64,000 nucleotides of DNA, from positions 124,001 through 188,000 of the forward strand of contig NZ_JAHVJA010000008.1 of assembly GCF_019801465.1 (NCBI RefSeq), in the 5' to 3' direction. The notes under the pieces were generated by a model. That model had not been told where the DNA came from. It searched no databases and was given only the letters and a program-made list of their open reading frames with translations. The DNA is from Leisingera daeponensis. Lineage in GTDB: Bacteria > Pseudomonadota > Alphaproteobacteria > Rhodobacterales > Rhodobacteraceae. The translations under genes were made by a program, and so were the position numbers. Below are positions 16,829 through 25,542 of this stretch, piece after piece (position 1 is the stretch's first letter; each line of letters opens with the position of its first letter).

Positions 16829-17410
16829 CTATCTGTTCAGCATCGCCCTTACAAAATACTCAACTTCTCCAGCAACGTTCTCGGTGAGAATGGGCTGATT
16901 GTTCAGCCCATACCGCAGCCACAACCCATCGATGAGAGCTGCGACCGCTTCTCCTTGGCGCTTCGCAAGCTTGCGGTCGCTTGTCCACGCTCGGCAGATG
17001 TAGGTAAAGTTGCTTGCAAGACGCCGATGATACAGCCGGATTAGGCGGTTCGTCCCCTCGTACTTACGCGCCTGCACGTAAAAAACCAGCCAAGCAGAGA
17101 CAACTTTCGGCTGAACCACCTTTTCTGAAAAGTTAGCTGAAATAAGAGCGCGCAGGCGCTCGTCAGGATCCTGAATGCCTTTTGTCGCTGCAACCACCTC
17201 GGTCCGCAGCAGTTCAAGCAGGCTGCGAATTGCCGCCTCCAGAAGCTTCTCTTTGCTTGGGAAGTAATGATGTGCAAGCCCCGGAGAAATGCCGGCCTCC
17301 TTGGCGATGGCACGTAATGTGGTTCCGTCAAAGCTCTTTTCATGAATCACGTTAATTACTGCGGCAATCAGGGCGTCTTCCCTGACTTTCCTCATTCCGA
17401 CTTTGGGCAT
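16829..17410 (-). CDS. betI: TetR family choline-responsive repressor BetI
   Basis: A 193-residue TetR regulator, matching the length of BetI. The N-terminus MPKVGMRKVREDALIAAVI and the HTH segment GTTLRAIAKEAGISPGLAHHYFPSKEKLLEAA (about 30-62) follow the BetI pattern, and the C-terminal domain holds VVSAWLVFYVQAR, a conserved BetI stretch. The frame runs further upstream to 17494, but the MPKVG start at 17410 matches the family. BetI represses bet genes and is released by choline. Here it is divergent from the betaine/choline ABC transporter-betAB cluster, with about 330 bases between, which contain a candidate operator. Confidence 0.87.
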   Translation of the reverse strand: MPKVGMRKVREDALIAAVINVIHEKSFDGTTLRAIAKEAGISPGLAHHYFPSKEKLLEAAIRSLLELLRTEVVAATKGIQDPDERLRALISANFSEKVVQPKVVSAWLVFYVQARKYEGTNRLIRLYHRRLASNFTYICRAWTSDRKLAKRQGEAVAALIDGLWLRYGLNNQPILTENVAGEVEYFVRAMLNR

Positions 17411-17634
17411 GGCAATACCTTCTTTTCCTGGGACTTGCCCGTAAACGAATACGCTGCGCGGTTGTGCCCCCGCCTCAGCTCCGCCACGTAGCACAGTTTG
17501 ACTGCCCGACGCGATAGTTTGCGGGGCTGCCGTTCCTTCGCTGCTGCCGGATGGCGTCTTGTCATCTCACAGCGTTCCGCTTCCTGCCGGGCAGCATGGT
17601 TAGGGATGTGGCTGTTACTCGCATTTTATAGTTT

Positions 17635-17648
17635 GTCGGTCAACCGAC
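17635..17648. promoter_or_regulatory. Candidate BetI operator (inverted repeat GTCGGT-CA-ACCGAC)
   Basis: GTCGGT and ACCGAC flank a 2-base centre, extended outward by TTT and CAAA. It lies about 90 bases ahead of the transporter start and 225 bases ahead of betI, in the right place for a TetR-type repressor controlling both directions. The link to BetI is positional; the sequence differs from the E. coli BetI site. Confidence 0.5.
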
Positions 17649-17657
17649 CAAAAAAAC

Positions 17658-17671
17658 TTGCCGCGCGGCAA
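17658..17671. promoter_or_regulatory. Perfect 14-bp palindrome TTGCCGCGCGGCAA
   Basis: A gapless palindrome lies 10 bases beyond the candidate BetI operator in the same divergent promoter region. It may be a second regulator site. Nothing else in the sequence explains it. Confidence 0.45.
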
Positions 17672-17739
17672 CGATTCATGTCATTCCGAAAAAAAAGACT
17701 CAGATCAGGCGATCGGGCGATCAAACAGGAGGAAATGCG

Positions 17740-18696
17740 ATGAGATGTTTTTTTCAGGCAGCGATGGTTACGATGGGAATGGCGGCCGCGCTGCCGGTAT
17801 CAGCGGAAGATTCGGCTGATCCGATACGGCTTGCGCTGAACGAGTGGTCGACCCAGCAGGTTATCACGCAAATCACCGGGAGACTGCTGCAGGAGATTGG
17901 CCGGGACGTAGAGCTCGTAACTGCCGGGTACTATCCGCAGATGAGCGCGCTGGAAACCGGCGAGCTGACCGCGACGGTCGAGATCTGGACCGACAACGTG
18001 CCGGAAGGTTTTTCCAATCAGGTGGACAGCGGCGCTCTCAAAATTGTCAGCAGCATTGGTGTGACCGGGCAGGTCGGATGGTGGTATCCGGCCTCGTTCG
18101 AAGCAACTTGCCCCGGGCTTCCGGACTACAAAGCGCTGAAAGGCTGCTTGGACCAGCTGGTCAGCGAAGACACCTATCCGAAGCCGCGCTTTGTCGAATA
18201 CCCGGCTGACTGGGGCAATACGTTCAACGCTGAACGCTTTGCTGCGCTGGGTTTCGATTTCGCTGCTGTCCGGGCCGGATCCGAGGGAGCCCTGGTGGCT
18301 GAAATGAAGGCCGCCCATAAAAGCGGCGATCCGCTTCTGATCATGATGTATTCGCCCCACGTCGTGTATTCGCTCACCGATTTCAAGCTGCTGGAGCTCC
18401 CGGCATACGAACCGGATTGTGAAACCGAGGCCGCATGGGGAGTGAACCCGGACGCGACATTCGACTGCGGCTTTGCGCCCTCGTCGATCTACAAGGTCGC
18501 ATGGCCGGGCATGAAGGAAAAATGGCCGGAAGCCTATGCGCTGTTGCAGCAGATTAATATTCCGCTCGACCAGTATCTTGAAATTGCCCGGAAAACCGAT
18601 GTCGAGGGCATCGCTCAGGAAGAGGTCGTTGATAGCTGGCTGGCTGAAAACACGGCGACGTGGAAAGCCTGGGTCGCGGCGGCCCGCGGGGCTTAG
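17740..18696 (+). CDS. Choline/betaine ABC transporter, substrate-binding protein
   Basis: A 318-residue periplasmic binding protein of the OpuAC/ProX type. A signal peptide covers about residues 1-23 (ending VSAE). Conserved family text includes LALNEWSTQQVITQ, VEIWTDNVPE, a tryptophan pair in GQVGWWYP and YSPHVVYS; such Trp/Tyr residues form the aromatic cage for quaternary ammonium groups. The ribosome site AGGAGG lies just before ATG 17740. It opens the transporter-betA-betB operon divergent from betI. The second half (18367-18642) has a near-identical partial copy at 15651-15926. Confidence 0.88.
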   Translation: MRCFFQAAMVTMGMAAALPVSAEDSADPIRLALNEWSTQQVITQITGRLLQEIGRDVELVTAGYYPQMSALETGELTATVEIWTDNVPEGFSNQVDSGALKIVSSIGVTGQVGWWYPASFEATCPGLPDYKALKGCLDQLVSEDTYPKPRFVEYPADWGNTFNAERFAALGFDFAAVRAGSEGALVAEMKAAHKSGDPLLIMMYSPHVVYSLTDFKLLELPAYEPDCETEAAWGVNPDATFDCGFAPSSIYKVAWPGMKEKWPEAYALLQQINIPLDQYLEIARKTDVEGIAQEEVVDSWLAENTATWKAWVAAARGA

Positions 18697-18774
18697 CGGA
18701 ATCTCTTTCCTGCCCATGTCCCGAACATGGGCAGGACTGAACGTTGTAAATACCCGGAAAATCGGAGTGATGTC

Positions 18775-19800
18775 ATGTCGACAACGGGTCTTTCTTGCAA
18801 AAATGTCTGGAAAGTCTACGGTGCCAGTGCTGAGCGTGAATACGCACGGCTTTCCAGCCAGTATGATGATCCAGCTGCTTTGAGCAGCGCTTTGCGGCAA
18901 GCCGGGCAGATTGTCGCTGTCGGTGGCGTCAGTTTTAATGTCGCTCCGGGTGAGATGTTCGTGATTATGGGGCTTTCCGGTTCGGGCAAGTCTACGGTCG
19001 TTCGCTGCCTGACGCGGCTGATTGAGCCTTCCGACGGCGAAGTGTCGCTGGACGGCGCCAATTTGCTGGCGATGTCAAATTCGGACCTGATGGAAGTCCG
19101 CCGCAAGAGGTTCGGAATGGTGTTCCAGCATTTCGGCCTGATGCCCCATCTGAGCGTCCTGGACAATATTTGCCTGCCGATGCGGATCCAGGGCGCGGAC
19201 CCGGCCAGGACCGTCGAACGCGCGCGCGAAGTCATCGATCTGGTCGGTCTCAACGGCCGTGAAAACAATTACCCGCGCCAGCTGTCCGGCGGACAGCAGC
19301 AGCGGGTCGGCATTGCGCGGTCCCTGGCAATCGATCCGCAGGTTTGGTTCCTGGATGAACCGTTTTCGGCGCTGGACCCATTGATCCGCCGGCAAATGCA
19401 GGACGAATTCCTGCGGCTGCAACGCACTCTGAAAAAGACCATCGTCTTTATCACCCATGACTTTCTCGAAGCGCTGAAGCTGGCCGACCGGGTAGCGATC
19501 ATGAAGGATGGAGAGGTGGTTCAAATCGGAACACCTGCCGATCTCGTGCTGCGCCCGGTCAACGGCTATGTGCGCGAGTTTACGGAGGACGTGCCACGGG
19601 CCAAGGTTTTGACGGCGGGGGATATCGCCGAGCCCGGCAAAGCCGGAAACGGCATGACAGTGCAGGCAAATGACTGCCTTGATGATGTCATGCATGCGTT
19701 CGAGAACGGTGCAGACGGCGCGAATGTCGTGGCGCCGGATGGCACGATGGTCGGGCGCCTTACCGCGCGAAACATTATCCACGCGCTGTCGGAGCACTGA
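18775..19800 (+). CDS. Choline/betaine ABC transporter, ATP-binding protein
   Basis: A 341-residue ATPase of the ProV/OpuAA type. Walker A GLSGSGKST is at 66-74, the signature LSGGQQQR at 170-177 and Walker B VWFLDEP at about 190-196. The extended N-terminus before the ATPase core (about 1-45) and the C-terminal single CBS-like segment (about 290-341; MTVQANDCLDDVMHAF to RLTARNIIHAL) are typical of osmolyte importers, though full OpuA proteins have two CBS repeats and this one appears to have only one. ATG 18775 follows a CGGAG ribosome site. The gene ends one base before the permease start. Confidence 0.9.
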   Translation: MSTTGLSCKNVWKVYGASAEREYARLSSQYDDPAALSSALRQAGQIVAVGGVSFNVAPGEMFVIMGLSGSGKSTVVRCLTRLIEPSDGEVSLDGANLLAMSNSDLMEVRRKRFGMVFQHFGLMPHLSVLDNICLPMRIQGADPARTVERAREVIDLVGLNGRENNYPRQLSGGQQQRVGIARSLAIDPQVWFLDEPFSALDPLIRRQMQDEFLRLQRTLKKTIVFITHDFLEALKLADRVAIMKDGEVVQIGTPADLVLRPVNGYVREFTEDVPRAKVLTAGDIAEPGKAGNGMTVQANDCLDDVMHAFENGADGANVVAPDGTMVGRLTARNIIHALSEH

Positions 19801-19801
19801 G

Positions 19802-21874
19802 ATGCGGGCCTCTAACTCTGAATTTCCGCTCCGCAACAAGCTTTTGATCGGCGGCTTTTCAATGTCCCTGATCGTTCTGGCCGCGGCCTTTCAAATTTCA
19901 TGGCTGCGTACATTTCCTGCGGCTTTGACAGTCCCGCTGACCGACTGGCTGGGCGCTTTCTTTGCCGCATTGGCTGAGTTCAAGGCCCCATTTCGGGCCT
20001 TGGCGGCGGCGGCAAAGTTCATGATGGAAGCGGTGCGGGACGTGCTTGCTGCCATTCCCTGGCCAGTTCATGTGATTGCCGCCGTCCTGGCCGCCCACCG
20101 GGCGTCAGGGCGCAGGCTGGCAGTCTTTGCGGTTCTCACCTACGCCTATACGCTGGGCACTGGGAAGTGGGACGCCACACTGAACACTTTGGCGCTGGTG
20201 ATCGTCGCCGTTCCATTCGCATTGATGGTTGGCTTCATCATGGGCACCCTGGCGGCAAAGTCGGATCGTGCCCGCGCTATCGTCGAGCCGTTCCTTGACC
20301 TGATGCAGACGGTCCCAGCCTTCGCCTACCTGGTTCCTGCGATGCTTTTGCTGGGGTTTGGCCCGCAAGTGGGTCTCGTAGTGAGCGTGATTTATGCTGC
20401 GCCTCCGATGGCGCGGAACGTGATGCTGGGCCTGCGGCGGGTGCCCTCCGAACAGATCGAAGCTTCCCTCATGATGGGGATGACGCCGCGCCAGAGGTTC
20501 TTCCAGGTAGAGATGCCCGCGTCGATTTCGCAGCTGGCCGTGGGCATTAACCAATGCGTGATGGCGACCTTTGCCATGGTCATCATTGCCTCGGTCATCG
20601 GTGGCTTCAATGATATCGGCTGGGAAGTGTCTGGAAACTACCGGCGGCAGGTTCTCGGCGCAAGTTTCGAGGCCGGAATAGTGGTCACCTTGTTTGCCAT
20701 CCTGATCGACCGGACCGGGAACGGCTTCACCAGGCTTGCACTGCTGTCTGAAGCCGGAAAGGGCAAGCCGGGCAGCACCGCGCATCTGAAAGCCGGCGCC
20801 ATCCTGATAATCGCTGCACTCCTCCTGTCTGTCTGGGTGGAAGCCTTCCGGGTATTTCCTGAAACCATTCGCTTCGGTGTCGCCGAGATGATCAATGCCC
20901 TGATGGATCAGGTGCTGCATAGCTTTGGCCCAACACTGAAGGCGATCAAATCAAAGTTCGTAATCTTTTTCATGAAGCCGCTGGAGGCCGGGCTGGTGAC
21001 TGCGGTCACCCCGATGTTCTGGGGATTTGCCCTGACGCCTCCGGTTATCGCCGGGTATTTCATCAGCGCCAGTGCTGCTGCCGTCTTGTTCATGCGCCGC
21101 GGCAGGACCGGGGCCGCAATTGGTATCCTCTCAATCGCAGTGCTGGTTTTCTTTGGCATGAACGGGGTGCCATGGCCGGTCTGGTTCATCATGGCGGCAC
21201 TGGCAGCGGAACGGCTGGCAGGGCGCCGAACTGCCTGTTTTGTTGTCTTTACACTGGCATTCATCCTGTTGAACGGCCTGTGGGACAAAGCAATCTTTTC
21301 AATGTCTCTGGTTACTTCGGCAATCTTCGTGTCCGTCGCCATCGGCTTGCCGGTCGGCGTGCTGGCCTCGATGAACCGGCCCTTTGCGATAGTGGTGCGC
21401 TCAGTCAATGACTTCCTGCAAAGCGTGCCGGTCTATGTCCTCCTGATCCCGCCGCTCTGGCTGTTCAGGACGTCGGAGTTTGCCTCGATGCTGGCTATTG
21501 TGGCCTACGCCATCGTGCCGTGCATCCGCTACACCTACGAAGGCCTGCTGAACACCCCGGACAACACGCTGGAAGCGGCCAGATCCATGGGAATGACGCG
21601 CTGGCAGATCCTGTTACGGGTCAAAATCCCCATGGCTGTCCCGGCTATCATGCTGGGCGTCAACCAGACCATCCTATTCAGCCTGGCGATGCTGGTGATT
21701 GCGGCGCTCATCACAACCCGCGGCTTGGGGCAGCAAATCTATACCGCGCTTGGCCAGCAGGATCCCGGCCTTGGCATTGTTGCAGGACTTTGCATAGCGC
21801 TCATCGCCATGTCGATGGACCGCATACTGCAAGGCTGGGCAGCGGAAAAGAAGCAAGCATTGGGGCAGGAATGA
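19802..21874 (+). CDS. Choline/betaine ABC transporter, double-domain permease
   Basis: A 690-residue membrane protein containing two BPD_transp_1 permease units in one chain. The first unit (about 100-320) carries an EAA loop near EASLMMGMTPRQRFFQVEMP; the second (about 480-690) carries EAARSMGMTRWQILLRVKIP. Both therefore look competent to contact the ATPase. Ordinary ProW/OpuAB permeases are 280-350 residues with one unit and act as homodimers, so this gene is an internal fusion of two divergent units. It starts one base after the ATPase stop and overlaps betA by an ATGA. Confidence 0.88.
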   Translation: MRASNSEFPLRNKLLIGGFSMSLIVLAAAFQISWLRTFPAALTVPLTDWLGAFFAALAEFKAPFRALAAAAKFMMEAVRDVLAAIPWPVHVIAAVLAAHRASGRRLAVFAVLTYAYTLGTGKWDATLNTLALVIVAVPFALMVGFIMGTLAAKSDRARAIVEPFLDLMQTVPAFAYLVPAMLLLGFGPQVGLVVSVIYAAPPMARNVMLGLRRVPSEQIEASLMMGMTPRQRFFQVEMPASISQLAVGINQCVMATFAMVIIASVIGGFNDIGWEVSGNYRRQVLGASFEAGIVVTLFAILIDRTGNGFTRLALLSEAGKGKPGSTAHLKAGAILIIAALLLSVWVEAFRVFPETIRFGVAEMINALMDQVLHSFGPTLKAIKSKFVIFFMKPLEAGLVTAVTPMFWGFALTPPVIAGYFISASAAAVLFMRRGRTGAAIGILSIAVLVFFGMNGVPWPVWFIMAALAAERLAGRRTACFVVFTLAFILLNGLWDKAIFSMSLVTSAIFVSVAIGLPVGVLASMNRPFAIVVRSVNDFLQSVPVYVLLIPPLWLFRTSEFASMLAIVAYAIVPCIRYTYEGLLNTPDNTLEAARSMGMTRWQILLRVKIPMAVPAIMLGVNQTILFSLAMLVIAALITTRGLGQQIYTALGQQDPGLGIVAGLCIALIAMSMDRILQGWAAEKKQALGQE

Positions 21875-23490
21875 AACCCGCAATTTATGACTACATCATC
21901 GTGGGCGGCGGCTCGGCGGGCTCGGTCCTGGCCAGCCGCCTGTCGGAAAACCCGTCCTGCCGCGTTCTGTTGCTGGAAGCGGGCGGTCGGAACAGCAGTT
22001 TTTTCACTCAGATGCCCATGGCTCTTGGCATGGCGCTTCGGCGTCGGCGGTTCAATTGGATGTACGAGACCGATCCCGAACCGCATCTGAACAACCGCCG
22101 CTTGGACTGCCCGCGCGGGCGGGGGCTCGGGGGCTCGTCGGCGGTCAACGGCATGGTCTATTTGCGTGGTCAGCCCGAGGATTTTGAAGCCTGGCAAAAG
22201 ATCGCAGGTGACAGCTGGTCCTGGGATTCTGTTGCCGGGTATTTCAGGAAGGCCGAAAACTACTCGGACCGCTCGGCGCCGGGTATGGGACAATCCGGCC
22301 CGCTGCACGTGACCAAGCCCAATGGGCTTGATCCGCTTTCGAATGCGTTTCTTGAGGCAGGGGCACAGGCCGGCCATGCCGTTCACGACACCTTTAACAG
22401 GGGCTCCAGTATCGGAGTAGGCCGTTTCGACGCTACGATCCACAAGGGCTATCGCTGGAGCACTGCCCGCGCCTATTTGACGAAGGAGGTGCGCCGCCGC
22501 CCGAATTTGACCATCCGGCTGAACGCCCAGGCAGACCGGATCGAGCTCGACAAGGGGCGGGCCTCTGCAGTGCACCTGGCCGGGGGCGAAAGGATCGCCG
22601 CCGCACGGGAAATCATCCTTTCCGCGGGCGCGATCAGCAGTCCCAAGCTCCTGTTGCAGTCCGGCATTGGCCCAGCCGGGCAGCTGCGCTCTGTTGGCAT
22701 AGAGCCGCAACATGACCTTTCGCAAGTCGGGCAGAACCTGACCGACCACGTTGATGTCTACGTGCAGTATTCCTGCCACCAGCCGGTTTCTCTTTATCCT
22801 GCGTCGACGCCGCTGGGAATGTTGCGCGCCGGGGCCGAGTGGTTCCTGTTCAAATCCGGGATCTGTGCATCGAACAATTGGTCGGTGGGTGCGTTTCTGC
22901 GAAGTTCGGACAAGGACGCTGCCCCAGAAATCGAAATGGAGTTCTTCCCGATGGCGGTGTCATTCGATGGCGCCTCGAGGATCAAGGGGCATGGTTTCCA
23001 GGTTGCAGTCGGGCCGTGCCGGAGCAGGTCGCGGGGGAGCGTCACGCTGGCGTCCGCGGACCCGCGGGAACCGCCAAGGATTGCCTTCAACTACATGAGC
23101 GACCCGGAAGATTGGCGCAAGGTCAGGGCTGGCGTGCGGCTTGCGCGGGAAATCTTCGCCCAGCCGGCATTTGACCGGTTCCGGGGAGAGGAGCTTTCAC
23201 CCGGGGCGCATGTTCAAACAGATGATGAGATCGATTGCTTCGCGGCGGATGAGATCAATTCTGTCTATCACCCGTGCGGCACCTGCCAGATGACGGCCAA
23301 TGGTACCGGCGTAGTTGATCCGCGGTTGCGGGTCGAGGGACTGCACGGTCTGCGTGTTGCCGATGCCTCGGTGTTCCCGGAAATCACCCGCGCCAATATC
23401 AACGCACCGGTCATCATGGTGGCAGAGCGCGCTGCAGATTTCATTCAGCAGGACAACTTGCCGGCCTCGGCCGCGCCCGCCAAACAATAG
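21871..23490 (+). CDS. betA: Choline dehydrogenase-type GMC oxidoreductase
   Basis: A 539-residue GMC-family flavoprotein. The FAD-binding motif GGGSAG is at 12-17 and the second GMC signature [15 protein letters not shown] is in mid-protein; the catalytic histidine lies in YHPCGTCQM near residue 470, and the C-terminal [16 protein letters not shown] is typical of BetA. It should oxidise choline to betaine aldehyde using the respiratory chain. ATG 21871 overlaps the permease stop. It is followed 11 bases later by the betaine aldehyde dehydrogenase gene, so import and both oxidation steps are in one operon. Other primary alcohols remain possible substrates. Confidence 0.87.
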   Translation: MKPAIYDYIIVGGGSAGSVLASRLSENPSCRVLLLEAGGRNSSFFTQMPMALGMALRRRRFNWMYETDPEPHLNNRRLDCPRGRGLGGSSAVNGMVYLRGQPEDFEAWQKIAGDSWSWDSVAGYFRKAENYSDRSAPGMGQSGPLHVTKPNGLDPLSNAFLEAGAQAGHAVHDTFNRGSSIGVGRFDATIHKGYRWSTARAYLTKEVRRRPNLTIRLNAQADRIELDKGRASAVHLAGGERIAAAREIILSAGAISSPKLLLQSGIGPAGQLRSVGIEPQHDLSQVGQNLTDHVDVYVQYSCHQPVSLYPASTPLGMLRAGAEWFLFKSGICASNNWSVGAFLRSSDKDAAPEIEMEFFPMAVSFDGASRIKGHGFQVAVGPCRSRSRGSVTLASADPREPPRIAFNYMSDPEDWRKVRAGVRLAREIFAQPAFDRFRGEELSPGAHVQTDDEIDCFAADEINSVYHPCGTCQMTANGTGVVDPRLRVEGLHGLRVADASVFPEITRANINAPVIMVAERAADFIQQDNLPASAAPAKQ

Positions 23491-23501
23491 GAGTATTCAG
23501 C

Positions 23502-24965
23502 ATGCCAATTCAGCCTCAAGCCAGCCACTACATCGGCGGCCGGTATATCGAAAATGAAACCGGGGAGCCGATCGACAGCCGTTTTCCGGCCACTGGGGAA
23601 GTGATTGCTACCGTGCGCGCCGCCGATGCCGCCATCGTTGACCAGGCGGTTGCCGCTGCCAGGAAGGGCTATGAGGAATGGTCAGCCATGTCGGGTGCCG
23701 ACCGGGGCCGTGTGCTGTGCGCGGCGGCGCGCATTTTGCGTGACCGGAACGAAGAACTGGCAATGCTTGAGACCATGGACACAGGGCGGCCTCTTCAGGA
23801 AACGCGTGTGGCCGATGCCGCTTCGGCGGCGGACTGCCTGGAGTTTTTTGGCGGCATGGCGGATAAGATCCGCGGCGAACAGATCAGTGGAGAAGAGGGT
23901 TTTATCTATACCCGCCGCGAACCTTTCGGTATCTGCGCAGGGATCGGAGCCTGGAACTACCCGATCCAGAACGCGGGCTGGAAGGCTGCTCCGGCGCTTG
24001 CGTGCGGCAACGCCATGATTTTCAAACCCTCCGAGACAACACCGCTCTCAACTCTGAAACTCGCCGAGATTCTGACTGAGGCAGGCGCGCCTGACGGTGT
24101 TTTCAACGTCATTCAGGGACGCGGTAAGACGGGCCAGCTGCTGGCTGAGCATCCGGGCGTGGAAAAAGTGTCATTCACCGGTTCGGTGCCGACCGGCCTG
24201 AAAGTGAATGCCTCCGCCGCTTCGCAGTTGAAGCACACGACAATGGAATTGGGCGGCAAGTCCCCGCTAATCGTCTATGACGATGCGGATATTGAAAGCG
24301 CCGTTATCGGAGCCTTGCTGGGGAACTTCTACTCAACCGGGCAGGTCTGCACCAATTGCACTCGTGTCTATGTGCATGAAACGGTGATGGACCAGTTCCT
24401 GGCGCAGCTTTCAGAAATGACACGCCGCATCAGAATCGGTGATCCCCGCGATCCGGAAACCCAGATGGGGCCTCTGGTATCAGATACGCAGCTTGCGGCA
24501 GTCATGTCCTATATCGAAGCTGGCAAGGCGGAGGGCGCTCACCTGTTCCTGGGTGGCGGGCGTCCGGCCTTGCCGGGACTGGAGGATGGCAGTTTCATTG
24601 AGCCCACGATTTTCACCGGCGTGCGCGATGAAATGCGTATCGCGCGGGAAGAGATCTTCGGCCCGGTTATGTGCGTCATGTCCTTTGCCGGCGACGAAGA
24701 AGTCATAGAGCGCGCCAACAACACGGCATTCGGGCTTGCGGCCGGTGTGTTCACCAAGGATCTGCGCCGCGCCCACCGGACGGCAGACCGTCTTCAGGCG
24801 GGTATCTGCTGGATCAACAACTTCAATGTCTACACAGTGCAACCCCCTTTCGGAGGCTTCAAAAAGTCGGGTATCGGACGGGAAAACGGCTTCGCCGCGA
24901 TTGAGTATTACTCCCAGGTCAAAACTGTTTTCGTGCATTTGGAGCCGCTCGCCCCGGCGTATTGA
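23502..24965 (+). CDS. betB: Betaine aldehyde dehydrogenase
   Basis: A 487-residue NAD(P)-dependent aldehyde dehydrogenase, length as in BetB. Asn152 (AWNYPIQN), catalytic Glu249 (TMELGGKSP) and nucleophile Cys283 ([10 protein letters not shown]) are all present. The extra cysteine three residues after the nucleophile, where many BetB proteins have glycine, may affect redox sensitivity. It converts betaine aldehyde to glycine betaine. It closes the transporter-betA-betB operon, and its product would feed the demethylation genes at 10.4-14.6 kb. Confidence 0.9.
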   Translation: MPIQPQASHYIGGRYIENETGEPIDSRFPATGEVIATVRAADAAIVDQAVAAARKGYEEWSAMSGADRGRVLCAAARILRDRNEELAMLETMDTGRPLQETRVADAASAADCLEFFGGMADKIRGEQISGEEGFIYTRREPFGICAGIGAWNYPIQNAGWKAAPALACGNAMIFKPSETTPLSTLKLAEILTEAGAPDGVFNVIQGRGKTGQLLAEHPGVEKVSFTGSVPTGLKVNASAASQLKHTTMELGGKSPLIVYDDADIESAVIGALLGNFYSTGQVCTNCTRVYVHETVMDQFLAQLSEMTRRIRIGDPRDPETQMGPLVSDTQLAAVMSYIEAGKAEGAHLFLGGGRPALPGLEDGSFIEPTIFTGVRDEMRIAREEIFGPVMCVMSFAGDEEVIERANNTAFGLAAGVFTKDLRRAHRTADRLQAGICWINNFNVYTVQPPFGGFKKSGIGRENGFAAIEYYSQVKTVFVHLEPLAPAY

Positions 24966-24981
24966 CTGCCCGGGTGTCTTT

Positions 24982-25002
24982 GGCTGTGATCGGATCACAG
25001 CC
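24982..25002. promoter_or_regulatory. Palindrome after betB
   Basis: GGCTGTGATC and GATCACAGCC are perfect arms about one base, 17 bases past the betB stop. It has no T-run, so it could be a transcript end or a protein-binding site. Confidence 0.5.
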
Positions 25003-25029
25003 TGTAAGATCGCGCGAGTGTTTGCGAGG

Positions 25030-25065
25030 GCTTAGTCGTCAATCGGGAACTTTTGACGACTAAGC
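25030..25065. repeat. 13-bp perfect inverted repeat, 10-base loop
   Basis: GCTTAGTCGTCAA (25030-25042) and its exact reverse complement (25053-25065) flank a 10-base loop. It lies 65 bases past the betB stop. A terminator without a T-run, a regulator site, or the end of a lost mobile element are all possible. Confidence 0.6.
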
Positions 25066-25542
25066 GTCACCTCTGTGGATTGGACGACGAAGACCAGGCA
25101 AAAGCTCTCGGACCCGCGGCACCCCACCATACTACTATTAGCCAACACGGAGGAAAATTGCGGGGATGCGTCGCTTAACGCTGCGATTCTCCCCTACTGG
25201 ATCAATAGGTCGAACGGACTACCTACCCGAACGCACCTCTTGCTGCAAAGAAAGAGGACGAAGAGAGAACGTCGAGAGCCTCCCGAAACCTGTAATAATA
25301 GAGATGCCGATCTGGCGGTACCGCTTGTTTATGATCATATCATGTAGGTTTGCAGTTCCTTGCACATACGCATGCGGAGGCTTGAGCACACCGCTTTTCG
25401 AACGAAAAACCCAGTGGTCGGCAGGGGGGCACCCTTGGAGAAGAAAGTTGATGGTCAACATAAAGAACAGAAAAATTGATGTGATAAAGTATTTCAGCAA
25501 TAAGTATTGACTAATATAAGCTATCAAATATTGGGTCAACAC

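Larger units (their letters stand above)
24966..25542. other. 577-bp AT-richer intergenic region with two strong inverted repeats
   Basis: No convincing gene is seen. The stretch is visibly poorer in GC than its surroundings, particularly 25330-25540, and no frame in it has recognisable protein content. It holds the palindrome at 24982-25002 and the 13-bp-stem hairpin at 25030-25065, and must contain the promoter of the fumarase-lysR genes. The low GC suggests imported or relaxed DNA at the joint between the betaine and methylaspartate clusters. Confidence 0.6.
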
